Assembly: GCA_937864225.1 (NCBI GenBank)
Contig: CALMJK010000006.1
Coordinates: 1-64,000 of the forward strand
From: an uncultured bacterium
GTDB taxonomy: Bacteria; Krumholzibacteriota; Krumholzibacteriia; LZORAL124-64-63
DNA length: 64,000 nt
Direction of reading: 5' to 3'
Shown here: positions 41,615-50,017 of the stretch, in pieces
Numbering within the stretch: position 1 is the first letter of the stretch
Layout: each line of letters begins with the position of its first letter
Notes under the pieces: generated by a model
Database searches by the model: none
Seen by the model: only the letters and a program-made list of their open reading frames with translations
What the model was told of the DNA's origin: nothing
Made by a program: the position numbers and the translations under genes

Positions 41615-42277
41615 ATGCTAAAAATTAAAGCGCCCCTTTCCGCGCATGCTGCAGTTTTCATTTTTTTGTTGCTAATCGTCTTCGCCATGACAATTTGTGC
41701 CACCGTAGACACAAATGTGAAACCCAAACCCAGCAAAGCACCATCCTATCTCGTAATTGCATCAGTGCGAAATATCGATGCATCGACGATGGCGGAACCG
41801 GGGCCGCCCACGCCGGGCGGTACGCTTGCAAAAATCGAAATCCATCATTGCTACTGTGGTGACGCAAGTGGTACGCGCTTCGTTCATTTCATGACCGGAT
41901 ATGAGCAAGTCACGGCAGGACCTGTCCCGATACATCAATCGTACGATGGCACCAACCTCTTATTGATGAGCGGGGACCTCGTCCTAGTATTTGCCGGGAA
42001 AGACGTTGTTACCGTAAATAGCCACATGCATTGCGGAACGGCCGACATATTGTATGAAGCATATTTCTTCAGAGGACCTGAAGGCGCAGCAGCGGATTCT
42101 TCGCTATCGGCCCATAAACTGCGCACCATAGCTCATGAAATAGACAACAACCTTTCGTATGAAGATGGGCTGCGCTGTATATTTGCAAGAGAATGGTCGG
42201 CAACAAAATATGGTCTTCGTGAAATCGTAAATGAACTGTTGGAGCGCTCATGCTGCGCGCGGGAAGAGCGCAATTGA
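41615..42277 (+). CDS. Membrane-anchored orphan protein, AT-rich
   Basis: 220 residues from ATG 41615; no strong ribosome site, and a TTG further upstream is possible. One N-terminal membrane helix (AHAAVFIFLLLIVFAMTICA), then a soluble part with YLVIASVRNIDASTMAEPGP, KIEIHHCYCGDASGTRFVHF, LLMSGDLVLVFAGKDVVTVN and a helical end (EIDNNLSYEDGLRCIFAREW). I recognise no family. Composition is AT-richer than the surroundings, like the orphan at 2511. It occupies the place where a precursor peptide would stand in the intact cassettes. Confidence 0.55.
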   Translation: MLKIKAPLSAHAAVFIFLLLIVFAMTICATVDTNVKPKPSKAPSYLVIASVRNIDASTMAEPGPPTPGGTLAKIEIHHCYCGDASGTRFVHFMTGYEQVTAGPVPIHQSYDGTNLLLMSGDLVLVFAGKDVVTVNSHMHCGTADILYEAYFFRGPEGAAADSSLSAHKLRTIAHEIDNNLSYEDGLRCIFAREWSATKYGLREIVNELLERSCCAREERN

Positions 42278-42364
42278 ATCGGGGCGTGGAAGGCGCCTCC
42301 GTGCAGAATGAGGGCTGCAAACCGCATCAATAGTCGGCTGGGCGGCTGCCGAGGAGCAGGCCCC

Positions 42365-43690
42365 TCAGATTGAGGCCAGCAGGATGCGATCCCACTGGGG
42401 CTCATTATCGGTTGCGGCGGCAAGGAACGCCAGTCCGACGCCGGCGGCGCCCGTTAGGAGTCCGGCGTCCTTGACCCAGGGATCTTTGCTCCCTTCCCCA
42501 GGGTAATAGGCAAGAAAGCCGCCGGTGCCACAGCCCGGCCTTCTCATGGCCAGGGCTGTTCTCAACCAGAAACGGGCCGCCGCGCCCAGTTCTTCATTCC
42601 CCGTGGCCTGATACATACGGTTGAAAAGGTGACCCGTCCCGGCAGCTCCGTGGCACAGGCCGGCATCGTGAATTCTGGTGCTTGTCCGATCCACCTTCGC
42701 GGCATTCAAGGCAAGATCGAGCGCGGCCGTCAACCAGGTCGAATTTCCCGTGCATCGGGCAGCGTTCAGGAGGGATACCGCGATGCCTGGGGCGCCGTAA
42801 CACCAGCCCATGCGTGAGGGCCGGTCGTTGCTCAGGCTCGGGGAGGTCCAGTAGGGGAACAGGGCCCGTGTTCCGGCAATCGGGCGCTGCGCAAGCATCC
42901 AGGCAACAGCCTCTGCTAGGAGAGAATGAGTGTCTGCGCTGCCTCTGGCGCCGGCGGCGCTGAGGAAGCCGATCACGCCTGCATTGCCGTGCGCCATCCC
43001 CAGATCGTGGCGTCCCGTAGGAGGCAGAGGGAGTTCCTCCGGCGGAAGCTGTCCAGGCGAAGTCGGCCAGGCGATTCCTGTCGCCTGTGCTCGCGCCAGG
43101 TCGGCAAGATGCTCCAAGACTAGCAACAGGATGTCTTTCGCGGCAGGGCGGGGCAGCCGTTCCAGGGCATACACGCCGATGCCGGTTAGGCCCGATACCA
43201 GATCGAAATTTCTCTCTCCCTGGGCGGCGGAGAGATGTCGCAACAGGAGGCGGTCCACCGCGGCGAAAGGATCCTCATCCGCCTGCCGACACTGGTCCCC
43301 TGCCGTCTCGGTGGAAAGGCGATCCTGGCTGTGGGTTGCCGCCCAGGCGACTCCGGGCAATCCGGAGTACAGGCCGAGATGGGGCGGCGTCATCGGCAGC
43401 ATTTCCAGCGCCTGGTTCAAAAGCCGCTCGGTGATGTCGCATTCTCGGTGCGGTCGGCGCGCCAGGCTGCGATAGAGAAAAAACAAGACCATGCCGCCGC
43501 GGCCGCCCGCCAGCTCGGCCTCGAAGCAAGCGCCCTCGAGTTGTTGGTGACCGAATAGCTTCAGCCTGGGGAACATGTCCGGGGTAGGCTCGGCAATGGC
43601 CGCGGCGATCTCCTCCACGGCGGCGAGAAAGTCTTGTTTCTCGTCTCCCTCGAAAACGGCTCGCCACGGTTGTCTTGGTGGTGAAGGCAT
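42365..43690 (-). CDS. LanC-like lanthionine cyclase
   Basis: 441 residues; ATG at 43690. LanC enzymes add Cys thiols to dehydrated Ser/Thr to form (methyl)lanthionine rings, using one zinc ion. The repeated motifs of the double seven-helix barrel are here: GLYSGLPGVAWAAT, LVSGLTGIGVYALE, DLGMAHGNAGVIGFL (His234), RMGWCYGAPGIAVSLL (Cys297), AGLCHGAAGTGHLFNRM (Cys346, His347), and AGLLTGAAGVGLAFLAA. Both Cys and the following His needed for zinc are present, so it should be active. It lies 79 bases downstream of a six-Cys precursor with an attenuator-like hairpin between. No LanB, LanT or LanP is nearby. Confidence 0.88.
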   Translation of the reverse strand: MPSPPRQPWRAVFEGDEKQDFLAAVEEIAAAIAEPTPDMFPRLKLFGHQQLEGACFEAELAGGRGGMVLFFLYRSLARRPHRECDITERLLNQALEMLPMTPPHLGLYSGLPGVAWAATHSQDRLSTETAGDQCRQADEDPFAAVDRLLLRHLSAAQGERNFDLVSGLTGIGVYALERLPRPAAKDILLLVLEHLADLARAQATGIAWPTSPGQLPPEELPLPPTGRHDLGMAHGNAGVIGFLSAAGARGSADTHSLLAEAVAWMLAQRPIAGTRALFPYWTSPSLSNDRPSRMGWCYGAPGIAVSLLNAARCTGNSTWLTAALDLALNAAKVDRTSTRIHDAGLCHGAAGTGHLFNRMYQATGNEELGAAARFWLRTALAMRRPGCGTGGFLAYYPGEGSKDPWVKDAGLLTGAAGVGLAFLAAATDNEPQWDRILLASI

Positions 43691-43715
43691 CAAGGATCGA
43701 TCCCCAAGGAGTCGG

Positions 43716-43755
43716 TTAAAACGAAACTGGCCGCTCCTCGCCGAGGAGCGGCCAG
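43716..43755 (-). terminator. Attenuator-like terminator between precursor and cyclase genes
   Basis: On the minus strand the stem CTGGCCGCTCCTCG pairs with CGAGGAGCGGCCAG (forward 43727-43755; 14 base pairs, minimal loop), then TTTCGTTTTAA. It would stop most transcripts after the precursor gene and let a few pass into the cyclase gene, as in many lantibiotic operons. Confidence 0.8.
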
Positions 43756-43768
43756 CGAGGCGGACCCA

Positions 43769-43969
43769 CTAACAAGGCTTCGTGATCGCAGAAATACACT
43801 GGCCTCCCTCGGTGAAGCACTTGCCGGGATGGGAGATCGGGCAAGGCACGGTGATGCAGCCATCAGTAACTACGCAGGGATCGGTAAGGATGCCCCGTCC
43901 CATCGCGTTCTGCAGATCCAAGGTCGACAGATTGCGGATGGTCTCCCTGTTCAAGTTGATCTTCTTCAT
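43769..43969 (-). CDS. Lanthipeptide precursor, 66 residues, six Cys, beside LanC
   Basis: ATG at 43969 with CTGGAGGTATTGGC upstream. Leader MKKINLNRETIRNL, STLDLQNAMGRG; tail ILTDPCVVTDGCITVPC, then PISHPGKCFTEGGQCISA, ITKPC. Cys are spaced through a tail rich in Thr and Ser (TDPC, TDGC, TVPC, TEGGQC, TKPC), which suits ring formation. The leader end is Gly-Arg-Gly rather than Gly-Gly. First gene of an operon with the LanC-like cyclase, which makes this the best-supported precursor of the window and the anchor for calling the others. Confidence 0.85.
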   Translation of the reverse strand: MKKINLNRETIRNLSTLDLQNAMGRGILTDPCVVTDGCITVPCPISHPGKCFTEGGQCISAITKPC

Positions 43970-44226
43970 GCCAATACCTCCAGCGAAAAAAATAATTGGT
44001 AAGCTTGGAAATTGTCTGCCGTTTGGTCCTTGCTCATGGGCGAACTCACGGGCGAATTTCCAAGGCTGCGTTTATAGAATAGAGAATTGCTGCGGCCGGT
44101 GTCAATGCACCTCATTCAATTGAATCGAATTCCAGACGGTGTCTGGCGCGGGAGAAAACCCCGAAATCACATCGGCCAGCTATGCTTTATCCGACATCAC
44201 GGAATCGCCGGCGGCGCGGGAATCAC

Positions 44227-45588
44227 TCACGCGAAGGCGAACGCGAGGGGGAACGCAAACACCACGACAAGCGCCCAGAAGGAATAGACAGGAAGATACA
44301 TGGTCTGCCACCGCTCGAGAGCGCTGAAGGGCTTCCGACCTTGTATGAAGCGCGCATAAAGCCACGCGGACCAGGCGAGATTGACGAGGAGGACCAGATT
44401 CTCGCCCAGCGCCGCGGTGCGATTCGGCGTGAAGCCGAAGTCCGAGATCCTGGCCGCGATGGCCGCCAAGGCGACCACGTCGGCGATGAGCGCGCTCACG
44501 ACGAGGACGAGCTGGAGGAGATCGAAGGAGGTGGGCGCCGCGAGCGGGTCTCGCGAGGAAACGGCGTACAGCAACAGGCCGAGGACGACGGCGAGCAGCA
44601 GATCGAAACCGATCAGGACCTCGCGTTGGATGTCGATCCCGCGGCTCGTCCAGATCATCGTCGCCAGAAAGACCACCAGAACCAGGGTGAAGAGCGGTGT
44701 GAAGATCCGTGTCAAAACTGGCGCCATGTTCTCGATCACGCCCTGTTTCATCTCGACGAGCCAGGATCCGATGAGCACCGCGCCCATCGCTCCGCAAGGC
44801 AACAGCCATCGCGCGATGAAACCTTCCGCCTGAAAGCCGATGGCCTCGAACATTCCCACCGTGAAGGCAGACAGGACGCCGCCGCCGAGCGCGATCAGAA
44901 CGTAGTAGATGAAGAGCTCGCCCGAGAATCGAATGAAATTCATCCGCTCCGCCGAGTCCCTCCAGCGAAGACCGACATAGGCCAAGCCGACAACCAGCCA
45001 GAGGGCGATGGGGAGATGGATCGCCGCCAAGATGAACGTGTGGCCACCGGGCTGGAACGGATAGAGGTTCACCAACAAAGCCGCCGCGGCGAAGGGGATG
45101 AGCAAGCGCACGAAGCCCGCGGCGCCCAAGTCTCGCTTCCAGACCAGATAGGCGGTCAGAAACGGGAGGACGAAAAAGCCGAGGTTGCGCGCAAACAAAT
45201 CCGGTTTGTCTTCGACGACGCGGATGCCGAATAGCTCCGGCACCTTGATCGCCGCGGCGGCCGCCACGGCAAGGGCCAGGACGACGAGCGGTTCGCTTCG
45301 CGGCGACTTGCCGCCGGATCCGTGGGCCTCGAGCATGAGCTGCCGCCAGAGCCGTTCGGAGTGCTCCCGGGCGAATTCGCGGGACAGAGCGCTCAAACTG
45401 CCGATCCGCTTTACCGCGACCAGAAATGCCTCGTCGGCAGTCAGGCCCGCGCCGGCGAGCGCCTCGATCTGATCCCGCAGATGTCCCTCGAGTTCCTCGA
45501 CGTCGGGGCCTGAGATGGCCTTGCCGCGGGCGACGAACGCCCGCCACCTTGCGATCTGGCGTTCAATCGTTTCAGCGTCTTCGGTCAT
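44227..45588 (-). CDS. Permease-prefix-domain membrane protein
   Basis: 453 residues; ATG at 45588, 4 bases after the PadR stop, with AAGGATG upstream. Residues of about 1-75 are the permease prefix domain (TIERQIARWRAFVARGKAIS, LEGHLRDQIEALAGAGLTAD, EAFLVAVKRIGSLSALSREF). The rest has about 12 hydrophobic helices (LVVLALAVAAAAAIKVPELF, GFFVLPFLTAYLVW, SFWALVVVFAFPLAFAFA). In related operons a PadR regulator is followed by such a protein with or without an FtsX-like permease part; that part is not seen here. Role unknown. Confidence 0.78.
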   Translation of the reverse strand: MTEDAETIERQIARWRAFVARGKAISGPDVEELEGHLRDQIEALAGAGLTADEAFLVAVKRIGSLSALSREFAREHSERLWRQLMLEAHGSGGKSPRSEPLVVLALAVAAAAAIKVPELFGIRVVEDKPDLFARNLGFFVLPFLTAYLVWKRDLGAAGFVRLLIPFAAAALLVNLYPFQPGGHTFILAAIHLPIALWLVVGLAYVGLRWRDSAERMNFIRFSGELFIYYVLIALGGGVLSAFTVGMFEAIGFQAEGFIARWLLPCGAMGAVLIGSWLVEMKQGVIENMAPVLTRIFTPLFTLVLVVFLATMIWTSRGIDIQREVLIGFDLLLAVVLGLLLYAVSSRDPLAAPTSFDLLQLVLVVSALIADVVALAAIAARISDFGFTPNRTAALGENLVLLVNLAWSAWLYARFIQGRKPFSALERWQTMYLPVYSFWALVVVFAFPLAFAFA

Positions 45589-45592
45589 TCGA

Positions 45593-45961
45593 TCAGCATC
45601 CTTGGGGCAAAAGGTGGGGAGCCGCTTGCGCGGCCAGAAGCGACCAGACGCTTCGCAGCGCGGCATTCACGGCCTGCCACTGTTGGCGCTCCACGGCGAG
45701 CTGCTTCTTTCCTTGCGTCGTGATCCGGTAGTACTTGCGCCGCCGCCCGCTTTCCGACTTCTGCCACTGCCCTGCGATGTATCCGAGCCGTTCGAGCCGG
45801 TGCAGCACCGGATAGAGCATGCCATCGCTCCACTCCAGCCGCCCGCCAGAGAGTTCGCTGACTCTCTTCAGAATGGCGTAGCCGTAGCTGTCACGCTCGG
45901 CGAGGATCGCCAAGACGAGGGGCGTGGCCGAAGCAGCGACGAGATCCTTGTTGATGTCCAT
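45593..45961 (-). CDS. PadR-family transcriptional regulator
   Basis: 122 residues. ATG at 45961 (MDINKDLVAASATPLVLAIL) is chosen over the earlier ATG at 46000 because the -35 and -10 hexamers lie between the two. The winged-helix signatures are AERDSYGYAILKRVSELSGG, LEWSDGMLYPVLHRLERLGY, GRRRKYYRITTQGKKQLAVE. PadR proteins repress their own operon, often with a membrane gene as here. The mRNA would be leaderless or nearly so. Confidence 0.88.
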   Translation of the reverse strand: MDINKDLVAASATPLVLAILAERDSYGYAILKRVSELSGGRLEWSDGMLYPVLHRLERLGYIAGQWQKSESGRRRKYYRITTQGKKQLAVERQQWQAVNAALRSVWSLLAAQAAPHLLPQGC

Positions 45962-45971
45962 ACCCTGCGCC

Positions 45972-46000
45972 ACTATACCTAACACTGCTATGTATGTCAA
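45972..46000 (-). promoter_or_regulatory. Near-leaderless promoter of the PadR operon
   Basis: On the minus strand TTGACA (forward 45995-46000), 17 bases, TATAGT (forward 45972-45977), then 10 bases to ATG. The start site would fall within a few bases of the start codon. The spacer TACATAGCAGTGTTAGG may hold the PadR operator. Confidence 0.75.
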
Positions 46001-46217
46001 GAAACAAGATCAGAACAGAGGACCCGCCGGCAACTGGCCATCTCTGCCGACGATCCCCTACGCCGCTGCGGGGATATGCGCGCCATTGATCTGTGCTCGT
46101 TTGGGCCAAGGAAAGGTGATATAATAGAGCCGTGTTATTGCATGGTGAACGCCAGTTGTGCCTTCTTCGCTTCGTGAAAACCATTTTCCGCCCCACGCGT
46201 GATGGGAGGACGAGGTC

Positions 46218-48407
46218 ATGCGCTCTTCATTGTTCTGCTCGAGCATGAAAACGGCCACGGCGCTTTGGCTTTTGGGACTGCTGTCGGCCGGCGTTGTGCG
46301 CGCTCAAGATCCCACCTGCGTCAATTACCAGGACTATATTCACCTTCAGTCGTGGCTCTACAAAGCGGAACTGCCGGGAACCCCCCTGGACATGGTCTCC
46401 TCGGGCAATTACCTGTATGTGGTTTCAGGAACGGCTCTGTATGTGCTGGACGTCAGCGACAAGATCCACCCGCAGCCGATCGGTTCGGTTGAGGTGTCGG
46501 CGCTGGAGGTGGATCTGTCCTGGCGCGCGGACATGGTTGTCGTGGCGGGATACTACGCCGTGTCCACGATCGACGTAAGCGATCCGACCAATCCCTGCGT
46601 GCTCGGGTCCTGCCCAATCTCGTATTCGTCCGCGCATCTTGCCATGGCCGAGAACTGCGCTCTTGTGAGCTATACGGACGGGATAAACATTTACGAAATC
46701 GACTACGCCAATCTTGGGCAGATAACACCCATCAGTCACGTGGCAACCTCAACCGTAATGGGAATAGAAACAAAAGACGGATACGCTTATGTCCTGGGGT
46801 ACGGGATCACTATCCTGAATATTGCAGACCCGCACAACCCCGTGATCGTTGGCGGCGTCAACGAATCGGCATGGTACAAAGATCTTTCGTTTTCCGGCAA
46901 TCTTGCCTTCGTGGCCGACTATGCATACGGAATACACGCTTATGACATGAGCGATCCCGAGCTTCCCGTCTTTCTTGGCGCTGGAGACGAAACTTTTCGG
47001 GGATCTGACATTGCGGTGGTCGATGGCAAGGCCTACGTGATCGGCACGACGGGGCAATACAACGGCGCTGGAATGGCGGTGTACGACGTGAGCCATCCGG
47101 CGTCGCCGACGCACATAGGTCGTGTGTATTCAGAATGCAACTACGCGTTGTGCGCAACGACCTCCTTTGCTTTTTTGGGCGGGTATGACGGATTTCAGAT
47201 TTTCAATACCGCCAACTGCACGCAACCTGGGCCGTTTCAAGTCCCTGAATTTGATTTGGGCGAAGTGGCGGCTATGATTATCAAGGACGGTCGCGCCTAC
47301 ATCTATTCCACGGTGTATCTCTACATATACGAGTGGGACGGCGAGAGCAGGCCGCGGCTGTTGAGCACGTATCATCTGGGCACGTATTACATTCGCGGCT
47401 TGGCCGTCGAGAACGATTTGGTGTTCCTGGCGAATGGTTACAATGGCGTGACGATTCTGGATGTCTCGGACGCAAGAAATCCCGAGGCGTGCGCGATTGT
47501 GGATACGCCAGGATATGCGCAGGATGTCATCCCTTGCGGAAATGTCGGTTATGTTGTGGACGGCTCGACCGGTTTGCAGATCATCAACTTTGAAAACCCG
47601 GATGTCATTGAGATCGTCGGCACCGTGGCCTTGGGCTACACGCAGGCGGCAGCGCTTTCAAATGGCTATTTGTACGTCGCCGCCAGTTACGGCGGATTGA
47701 AGATATTGGACATTGCCGATCCTTTGAATCCGGTCATGGTGGGAGCGGTCGCCGGTTTTTGCGCCGAGGATCTGGCATTGGAAGGAAGCCGAGCGGCCGT
47801 GCTGGACAGCCAGTACGAGGGCATAGTTGTGTTTGTGGACATCGCGCATGCGTCCGCGCCCGTGGTCACGTCGACATTGGCGATGCCGCACATGGAGGAC
47901 CTGGAATTGGTCGGCGGGTATGTGTATGCCGGCTGCTTTGGGTACGGGGTTAACGTGATTGACGGCAGAAACCCTACGGATCCATATATCGCGGGCACGA
48001 TCTACTCTGGGATGAGCGTGGAGCACTTGTTCAAGCTCGACGATTGCCTGTTGACTGGCAATTATTTGCGTAAAGTCCCCTTTCAGTGCGCGGGCGCCAC
48101 GCCCGTGCTGCATCGGGATGAGTTGTTGAAAGCGACGGCTATTCTCCAGACAGCTCCCAATCCATTCAATCCTCGGACCACGATTACCTTCAGCGTTGGC
48201 AGCCCCGGCAGGGTCGTGGCAACAGTCTTCAGCCTTGCGGGCCGGAAGGTCGCGACGCTGGCCGATGGGACATTTTCTGCAGGAGCGCATCAGGTGGAAT
48301 GGCAGGGACGCGATGACAAGGGGCGACCAATGCCATCAGGCACCTATTTTGTCCAGGTGGCGACCGGGGAGAACCGCGACACGCGCAAGATCAGCCTCGT
48401 GAGGTGA
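46218..48407 (+). CDS. Exported LVIVD-like propeller protein, diverged, with sorting domain
   Basis: 729 residues; ATG at 46218 with GGGAGGACGAGGTC upstream, and a TATAAT at 46120-46125. The signal peptide ends VRA-Q, followed by DPTCVNYQDYIHLQSWLY, which resembles the start of the other two LVIVD proteins (CIDYGDYLHWVG). About 12 propeller-type units are present but strongly diverged (ITILNIADPHNPVIVGGVNE, VTILDVSDARNPEACAIVDT, LKILDIADPLNPVMVGAVAG). The C-terminal 90 residues are the FlgD-Ig-like domain (NPFNPRTTITFSV, SGTYFVQVATG, RKISLVR). Compared with the 466 and 8722 genes this one is old and not recently amplified. Confidence 0.82.
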   Translation: MRSSLFCSSMKTATALWLLGLLSAGVVRAQDPTCVNYQDYIHLQSWLYKAELPGTPLDMVSSGNYLYVVSGTALYVLDVSDKIHPQPIGSVEVSALEVDLSWRADMVVVAGYYAVSTIDVSDPTNPCVLGSCPISYSSAHLAMAENCALVSYTDGINIYEIDYANLGQITPISHVATSTVMGIETKDGYAYVLGYGITILNIADPHNPVIVGGVNESAWYKDLSFSGNLAFVADYAYGIHAYDMSDPELPVFLGAGDETFRGSDIAVVDGKAYVIGTTGQYNGAGMAVYDVSHPASPTHIGRVYSECNYALCATTSFAFLGGYDGFQIFNTANCTQPGPFQVPEFDLGEVAAMIIKDGRAYIYSTVYLYIYEWDGESRPRLLSTYHLGTYYIRGLAVENDLVFLANGYNGVTILDVSDARNPEACAIVDTPGYAQDVIPCGNVGYVVDGSTGLQIINFENPDVIEIVGTVALGYTQAAALSNGYLYVAASYGGLKILDIADPLNPVMVGAVAGFCAEDLALEGSRAAVLDSQYEGIVVFVDIAHASAPVVTSTLAMPHMEDLELVGGYVYAGCFGYGVNVIDGRNPTDPYIAGTIYSGMSVEHLFKLDDCLLTGNYLRKVPFQCAGATPVLHRDELLKATAILQTAPNPFNPRTTITFSVGSPGRVVATVFSLAGRKVATLADGTFSAGAHQVEWQGRDDKGRPMPSGTYFVQVATGENRDTRKISLVR

Positions 48408-48428
48408 TGGCAGAGGAGGTCCGCCTGC

Positions 48429-49361
48429 TCAATCCGACATGCCAGGCGCCCGGGTGAGCCAGTGCATCACGTTGAGGAGCAGCTGATGGTTCTGCCGGGC
48501 GTCGGGTGTATTCATGCCTATCGGCATTTGCTGAGGCCCGGCCAGCTGCGCGCTGAACATTGCCGCCTCACCGAAGACGGCAACCCGACCGCCGCCAAAA
48601 TTCAGGAGCGCCCCCTGGCACCACCCCTCAATAGGAATCTCAGGCGCGTCGGGAGTGACGCCGGGAGCCTTCTTGGTTTCGAGCGAGATCGAATTCGCTC
48701 CGAATACCAAGATTGGAATCGCTTTTTCCGGCATCCTGAATGCGGAACCGGTGAAGGTCGCCACTTCTGTCACTTTCTCGTCATCGTTCCGCCCGCGAGT
48801 CGCGGCGCTTTCCTTGAGGCCGGTCGCACCGTCAAACATGTCGAAGATGTTCGAATCGCCATGGCCGGGCCTTGCGTAGCCGTTGCTGAAGGTCACGCCG
48901 AAGGCAGAGGCCAATTCGCCGGCGGCGCCGGGGAACGGCATGTGATCCGCGATCAGGAAAAGTGATCCGCCCTTGTCGACCCAGGCGCGAACGGCCGCTA
49001 TCTCATCGCGCGTGAAGGCCGAGGGGGTGGGGAGAGACCAATCCTCGATGTTCCTCTCGTTGAGCGCATTGGCGATGACCAGGACATCCGCGGCCTCAAG
49101 GGACTTGGCGGATAGCGCACTCGCAAAGCCCTCCACGCGATAGCCGTCCAGCCGCAGGAGTCTGGCGAACGGCTCATAGCGGCCGTCCACGGTGTGGAAA
49201 TTGTGATGCGCTTCGTCGATCGCGACGCGGGGGCCGGTATCCGGTGCATACGCTGGTCGGGGAATCGGCGGGTTGTAATTCAGGTCGGGCTCCTGCTGGG
49301 CCGCTGTGGATCCTGTGAGCACAAAGAGCAAGGCACCGGAAAGCAGATGTCGTTTGCGCAC
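48429..49361 (-). CDS. Exported DUF4350-type protein
   Basis: 310 residues. GTG at 49361 is preferred: AAGGAAGTCTCA lies just before it and the signal peptide then starts MRKRHLLSGALLFVLTG ... TAA-Q. The body RVAIDEAHHNFHTVDGRYEP, FARLLRLDGYRVEGFASALS, ADVLVIANALN, AAVRAWVDKGGSLFLIADHM, GVTFSNGYARPGH and NHQLLLNVMHWLTRAP match the GATase1-like fold of DUF4350 (ThuA/IFT52-like) proteins. No catalytic role is proven. Convergent with the LVIVD gene, 21 bases apart. Confidence 0.8.
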   Translation of the reverse strand: MRKRHLLSGALLFVLTGSTAAQQEPDLNYNPPIPRPAYAPDTGPRVAIDEAHHNFHTVDGRYEPFARLLRLDGYRVEGFASALSAKSLEAADVLVIANALNERNIEDWSLPTPSAFTRDEIAAVRAWVDKGGSLFLIADHMPFPGAAGELASAFGVTFSNGYARPGHGDSNIFDMFDGATGLKESAATRGRNDDEKVTEVATFTGSAFRMPEKAIPILVFGANSISLETKKAPGVTPDAPEIPIEGWCQGALLNFGGGRVAVFGEAAMFSAQLAGPQQMPIGMNTPDARQNHQLLLNVMHWLTRAPGMSD

Positions 49362-49374
49362 TTGAGACTTCCTT

Positions 49375-49700
49375 TCACGAGACGCCGACACGCCTCATGA
49401 CGAAGAACGCGTAGCCGAAGGCATCCGGGTGCTTTAGATACAGATCGATTTCGTGCTGGCTCCTGGCCGCCACGGCGAGCGCGTCGGGGTCGCCGGCGTG
49501 CGACTTGCGGAAACGATCGAGGCATTCGCCGAGCGGCACGTAGTAGTTCTCCCACCAGTGCGCGAGTCGCAAGTCGCCCGACTCATATTGCGCGCAATCC
49601 ACCCCCAGCCTTCGGGCGGCCCGCAGAGCGTTGATCCTACGCTTTGGGCCCGAATTGACAAGCGCGCAGGGAGAGTTCGGGGCCGGGAACCCCGGTGCTT
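49375..49700 (-). pseudogene. C-terminal fragment of a class I methyltransferase
   Basis: The minus-strand frame ending at 49375 reads CAQYESGDLRLAHWWENYYV, PLGECLDRFRKSHAGDPDAL, AVAARSQHEIDLYLKHPDAF, GYAFFVMRR. This is the typical tail of many SAM-dependent methyltransferases (WWxxYYxPL ... E.xLYxxxxxxYGYxFFVxRR). The SAM-binding part is not there; the open frame continues upstream only as a shadow of plus-strand genes. Start set roughly. Confidence 0.45.
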
Positions 49701-49866
49701 CGGGGAATGTCCGTGCGTGAAAGTGGGAGATCCAGGGAAATTGCCTCTCCGCGCGGCCAGGCTGTGATAGACTTGCGCCAGCCGGTCCACGTTCGCCAGT
49801 CATCCGGCATGGCGTCAGCCAGGCCGGGTGCATGACACTCAATCTTTGCTTTCTGGAGGTTGGACC

Positions 49867-50007
49867 ATGAAGAAGATCGCCCTGAACAAGGATGTCCTGC
49901 GCCTTCTGGATGACCGCCATCTGGACAAGATCCAGGGTGGCGAAAATGAATGGAAAACCATGCACTCGGACGTCAGCTGCAGGAAGATCTGCTGGGTGCA
50001 CGGATAG
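49867..50007 (+). CDS. Precursor-like peptide, 46 residues, two Cys
   Basis: ATG at 49867 with TGGAGGTTGGACC upstream. Leader MKKIALNKDVLRLL, DDRHLDKIQGG; tail ENEWKTMHSDVSCRKICWVHG with Cys at 38 and 42. The leader is a clear member of the family (MKKIxLNKxxxRxL ... GG). With one Thr and one or two Ser, at most two rings could form. It is followed 10 bases later by an exported-protein gene, so both are probably in one mRNA ending at the terminator at 50774. Confidence 0.65.
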   Translation: MKKIALNKDVLRLLDDRHLDKIQGGENEWKTMHSDVSCRKICWVHG

Positions 50008-50017
50008 GAGGCGTGCG

